A stretch of 64,000 nucleotides of DNA from an actinobacterium LLX17 (lineage in GTDB: Bacteria; Actinomycetota; Actinomycetes; Propionibacteriales; Nocardioidaceae). The DNA is taken from the NCBI GenBank assembly GCA_000471045.1, contig KI301992.1, forward strand, positions 2,719,452-2,783,451, read 5' to 3'. Shown piece after piece: positions 61,196-64,000 of this stretch. The position numbers were made by a program, and so were the translations under genes. Each line of letters starts with the position of its first letter. Position 1 is the first letter of the stretch. The notes under the pieces were generated by a model that did not search any database, was not told where the DNA came from, and was given only the letters and a program-made list of their open reading frames with translations.

Positions 61196-62842
61196 GTGTC
61201 CCCCACCACGCCCGCCCACACCAGCACGACCCGCACGCCCCCCACCCGCAGGTACCGCCTCGCGGTGGTGACGGCCGCCCTGACCCTCGTCCTGGCCGCC
61301 TGCAGCGGAGACCCCGAGCCCCAGCAGGTCGACCGCGACGCCGTGCGCGACGGCGGCACCCTGCAGCTGGCGGTCTCCGCGCTGCCCGAGACGTTCAACG
61401 TGTACCGGGCCGCTCCCGGGTCGCCCGCCGCTCGGTTGCTCGATCCCACGCGCGGCAGCGCTCTTCGGGTGGCCGAGGAGGGCATCTGGAGCGTCGACGA
61501 GCGGTACGCCCAGTCGGTCGAGATCGTCGGTGACGCGCCGTTCGCCGTCGCGGTCACCCTGAATCCCGAGGGCGTGTGGTCCGACGGCTCACCCATCGAC
61601 GCCGCCGACATGCAGGCGTTCGTCGCTGCCCAGAAGGCCGCCGCCGGCCAGGCCCCGGTCGAGGCCGCGCCGTGGGCCGCCGTGGCCGAGGTGGTGCCCG
61701 GCGCCGACCCGTACTCCTACACCGTCGTGTTCGCCGCCCCCGTCGCTGGCTGGCCGGCGCTCATCTACCCCGGCCTCCCGGCCGAGGCCACCGAGGCGGC
61801 GGTCTACAACGGCTTCACCGACGAGGCGCCTCCGTCCAACGGGCCGTTCGTCGTCGACGAGATCGACCGTGAGGCGGGCGCCGTCACGATGGTCCGCAAC
61901 GAGCAGTGGTGGGGCGAGCCACCTGCGCTGGATGCGCTGGAGTGGACTGCGGTGCCGCCCGACGAGCAGCTCGCCGCGCTCGAGGACGGCGACCTCGATG
62001 TCGTCGAGGTGGCCGCCGGCCAGGGTCCCGACGTCGAGGGGGCAGGCGTCGTCACGAGCGCGCTCGGCACCGAGTTCAGCCAGCTGACGCTCAACGCCGG
62101 CAGCGGACCGCTGGCCAGCCCCGAGGTCCGGCGGGCGGTGGCCCTCGCGATCGACCGCTCGGCCCTCGCCGATGACGTCTCGGCGCTGTTCGGCCAGGAT
62201 GCCGCAGTCGCCGGCAGCCTCGTGCTGCTGCCGGGCCAGGAAGGGTACGCCGACTCCGTGTCCACAGTGCTGCCCCATGACCCGCAGCAGGCCGAGCAGC
62301 TGCTGGAGACGGCCGGCTACCGGCTCGACGGCGCGCAGCGTGTGGCCGCCGACGGCACCCCGCTGACGCTGCGCCTGCCCGTGCCCGAGGGCAGCGAGGC
62401 CAGCAGCGCCCGCGCCGAGCGTATTCGCGACGACCTCGCCGATGTCGGCATCACCGTCGAGATCGAGCCCCGTCCGGCCGAGACGTTCTTCGCCGAAGTG
62501 GTGGTGCCGCTCGACTTCGACCTGGTGACGTTCCTGAACGAGGCCGATCCGTTCGACGTCGTGGCCACCACCGACCGGCTCACGCCGCTCGACGGACCAC
62601 AGAACTTCACCGGTCAGGCCGACCCGGGCGTGGTCGCGGCCGTCGCGGCCCTGCGCGCCGCCGTCGACCCCGCCGCTCGTGCCGCGGCCGCCGTGGCCCT
62701 CGACCAGGCCGTGCTGGCCGCCGTGGCCGTCGTGCCGCTGGTGGTCGAGCCCACGGTCCTCGTGGTGGGCGACGACGTCGTCAACTTGGTCGCGCAGCGG
62801 TACGCGTCGGTCGACTGGACGAAGGTCGGCTTCCGCGAGTGA
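61196..62842 (+). CDS. ABC transporter substrate-binding lipoprotein, family 5 (peptide/nickel type)
   Basis: 548 residues from GTG (AGGAGGT upstream). Lipobox LAAC (Cys about 38). Family-5 elements: DGGTLQLAVSALPETFNVYRAAP, VWSDGSPIDAADMQAF, and EVRRAVALAIDRSALADDV. Binds oligopeptides or similar. No permease or ATPase genes beside it, so an orphan binding protein here. Confidence 0.88.
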   Translation: MSPTTPAHTSTTRTPPTRRYRLAVVTAALTLVLAACSGDPEPQQVDRDAVRDGGTLQLAVSALPETFNVYRAAPGSPAARLLDPTRGSALRVAEEGIWSVDERYAQSVEIVGDAPFAVAVTLNPEGVWSDGSPIDAADMQAFVAAQKAAAGQAPVEAAPWAAVAEVVPGADPYSYTVVFAAPVAGWPALIYPGLPAEATEAAVYNGFTDEAPPSNGPFVVDEIDREAGAVTMVRNEQWWGEPPALDALEWTAVPPDEQLAALEDGDLDVVEVAAGQGPDVEGAGVVTSALGTEFSQLTLNAGSGPLASPEVRRAVALAIDRSALADDVSALFGQDAAVAGSLVLLPGQEGYADSVSTVLPHDPQQAEQLLETAGYRLDGAQRVAADGTPLTLRLPVPEGSEASSARAERIRDDLADVGITVEIEPRPAETFFAEVVVPLDFDLVTFLNEADPFDVVATTDRLTPLDGPQNFTGQADPGVVAAVAALRAAVDPAARAAAAVALDQAVLAAVAVVPLVVEPTVLVVGDDVVNLVAQRYASVDWTKVGFRE

Positions 62843-62860
62843 CGCAGTCGTCGGCGCGGC

Positions 62861-64000
62861 TCAGGCGCCGACGACGATCCAGGCGGTGCCGCGTCGCCGG
62901 CGTTCGAGGGTCACGAGGCGTCCCAGGATGAAGACGCCGTAGGCGACCCACAACCAGGTCAGGCCCGCATCGAGCGCGCCCACGGCCACGGCGCAGGGGG
63001 CGTAGACGACGAGGGTCACCACTCCGGCCCGCGCGAGGTAGCGGCCGTCGCCGGCGCCGATCAGCACGCCGTCGAGCACGAACACGACACCACTCAGCGG
63101 CTGCAGCAGGGCGATGACCACGAGGGTGCCCACCAGGGCAGTGCGGACGTCGGGGTCGCCGGAGAACGCCTTCGGCAGCACGGTCGACGACGCCAGCAGC
63201 ACCGCGCCCAGCACGAGCCCGCCGCCGATGCCCCACGCCACCATGCGATCGGTGAGCCGCCGGGTCAGCTCCACGTCGCCCGCGCCGAGCGAGCGCCCCG
63301 TGAGGGTCTGCCCGGCGATCGCCACCGCATCGAGGGCGAAGGCGAGCAGCGACACGATGCTCACGGCGACCTGGTGGGCGGCGAGGGGTGCGTCCCCGAA
63401 CGTCGCGGCGACCGCCGTGGCGAGCAGCAGGCTGGCGCGCAGCGTGACGGTGCGGATCAGCAGCGGCACGCCGTCGAGGGCGGCGGTCAGCACGCCCGAC
63501 CACCGGGGCGCGAGGGGTGCGCCGGTGCGGCGGGCGCGGACGACGACGACCCCCACCAGCCAGGCGGCGGCAGCGCTTTGGGCCGCCACCGTGCCGATCG
63601 CTGCGCCCGCCAGGCCGAGGCCGACCCGGTGCACGAGCACGATGGTCAGCGCGGCGTTCGCGACGTTGGCCACCACGGCGACCAGCAACGGGGTCCGCAG
63701 GTCCAGCACCCCGCGCAGAGCGCCGGTGGCGGCCAGGACGAGCAGCAGGCCGGGCAGCCCGGCGCATCCGATGACGAGGTACGTGCGGGCGTGCTCGGCC
63801 ACCTCGGGCGAGCTGGCCAGCAGGGAGGTCAGGGGCCGTGCCGCCACGGCGAGGACGACGCCGGTCGTCACGCCGATCAGGGCTGCGAGCCACAGCCCGG
63901 CGACCGCGGTGGCCGACGAGCGCGCCTCCTCGCCGGCACCGTGCTGACGGGCGACAGCGGCGGTCGTGCCGTAGGCGAGGAAGATGCACAGACCGACGAC
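62861..64000 (-). CDS. MATE family multidrug/Na+ exporter, N-terminus outside window
   Basis: The C-terminal 379 residues, reading in frame to the window edge. About 10 membrane helices; FLAYGTTAAVARQHGAGE and FALDAVAIAGQTLTGRSLGAGD are the paired MATE motifs, the second in the C-lobe. DinF-like. Antiports drugs or metabolites with H+ or Na+. Confidence 0.88.
   Translation of the reverse strand, partial: VVGLCIFLAYGTTAAVARQHGAGEEARSSATAVAGLWLAALIGVTTGVVLAVAARPLTSLLASSPEVAEHARTYLVIGCAGLPGLLLVLAATGALRGVLDLRTPLLVAVVANVANAALTIVLVHRVGLGLAGAAIGTVAAQSAAAAWLVGVVVVRARRTGAPLAPRWSGVLTAALDGVPLLIRTVTLRASLLLATAVAATFGDAPLAAHQVAVSIVSLLAFALDAVAIAGQTLTGRSLGAGDVELTRRLTDRMVAWGIGGGLVLGAVLLASSTVLPKAFSGDPDVRTALVGTLVVIALLQPLSGVVFVLDGVLIGAGDGRYLARAGVVTLVVYAPCAVAVGALDAGLTWLWVAYGVFILGRLVTLERRRRGTAWIVVGA

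Overview
The window is a high-GC (roughly 70% by eye) chromosomal segment around the replication origin of an actinobacterium. Gene order matches the Mycobacterium/Streptomyces origin neighbourhood. The cysteine-free S18, the FemX-type bridge enzyme and the split MurJ/pseudokinase arrangement suggest Propionibacteriales, probably Nocardioidaceae (Aeromicrobium/Nocardioides-like); this placement is an inference. No prophage, insertion sequence, CRISPR array or obvious genomic island is visible.

Layout. 1-5.1 kb: cell-wall and division block (end of pbpA, pknB, DUF881, an enlarged crgA, rhomboid protease, ppiA); pknA and trpG, present at this place in M. tuberculosis, are absent. 5.3-9.4 kb: crotonase, DUF3817, SURF1, glyA and a DosR-like response regulator. 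9.4-12.7 kb: three-gene dTDP-L-rhamnose operon with a fused rmlC-rmlD, then a convergent P450. 14.4-20.2 kb: tRNA-Ala, DLW-39 microprotein, tRNA-Ile, DUF3566, gyrA, gyrB. 20.5-27.1 kb: PAP2 phosphatase, then dciA, recF, gnd, dnaN, oriC and dnaA. 27.4-32.4 kb: rpmH-rnpA-yidD-yidC-jag-rsmG-parA-parB with two perfect parS sites. 32.4-40.8 kb: trxA, trxB, pseudokinase, murJ, DUF6049 and the CCA-adding enzyme. 40.9-48.5 kb: a Liv-type ABC transporter operon with an embedded acyl-CoA ligase and a divergent TetR gene. 48.5-55.2 kb: ino1, PadR, PBP1, alanine-racemase-like protein, FemX. 55.3-59.1 kb: iron-box-controlled flavin reductase, HNH endonuclease, aldo/keto reductase, DinB protein, Lon-N protein. 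59.4-61.1 kb: rpsF-ssb-rpsR-rplI. 61.2-64 kb: peptide-type binding protein and a MATE exporter cut by the window edge.

How it works together. The leftward dnaA-dnaN-gnd-recF-dciA-gyrB-gyrA-DUF3566 series and the rightward rpmH-to-parB series diverge around the origin. The dnaN-dnaA gap holds two abutting DnaA boxes followed by TAG-type triplets, resembling the basal unwinding module of Bacillus subtilis. The most unusual things are non-coding or structural: a pair of tandem palindromic REP-like elements present twice in inverted orientation 10.5 kb apart; a three-box DnaA cluster about 21.6 kb from oriC; a CrgA whose domain is duplicated; and apparent single-base frame breaks in both dciA and ssb, two genes that should be functional, pointing to undercounted GC homopolymers or to -1 frameshifting. 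I see no wholly new gene system; most genes are housekeeping.
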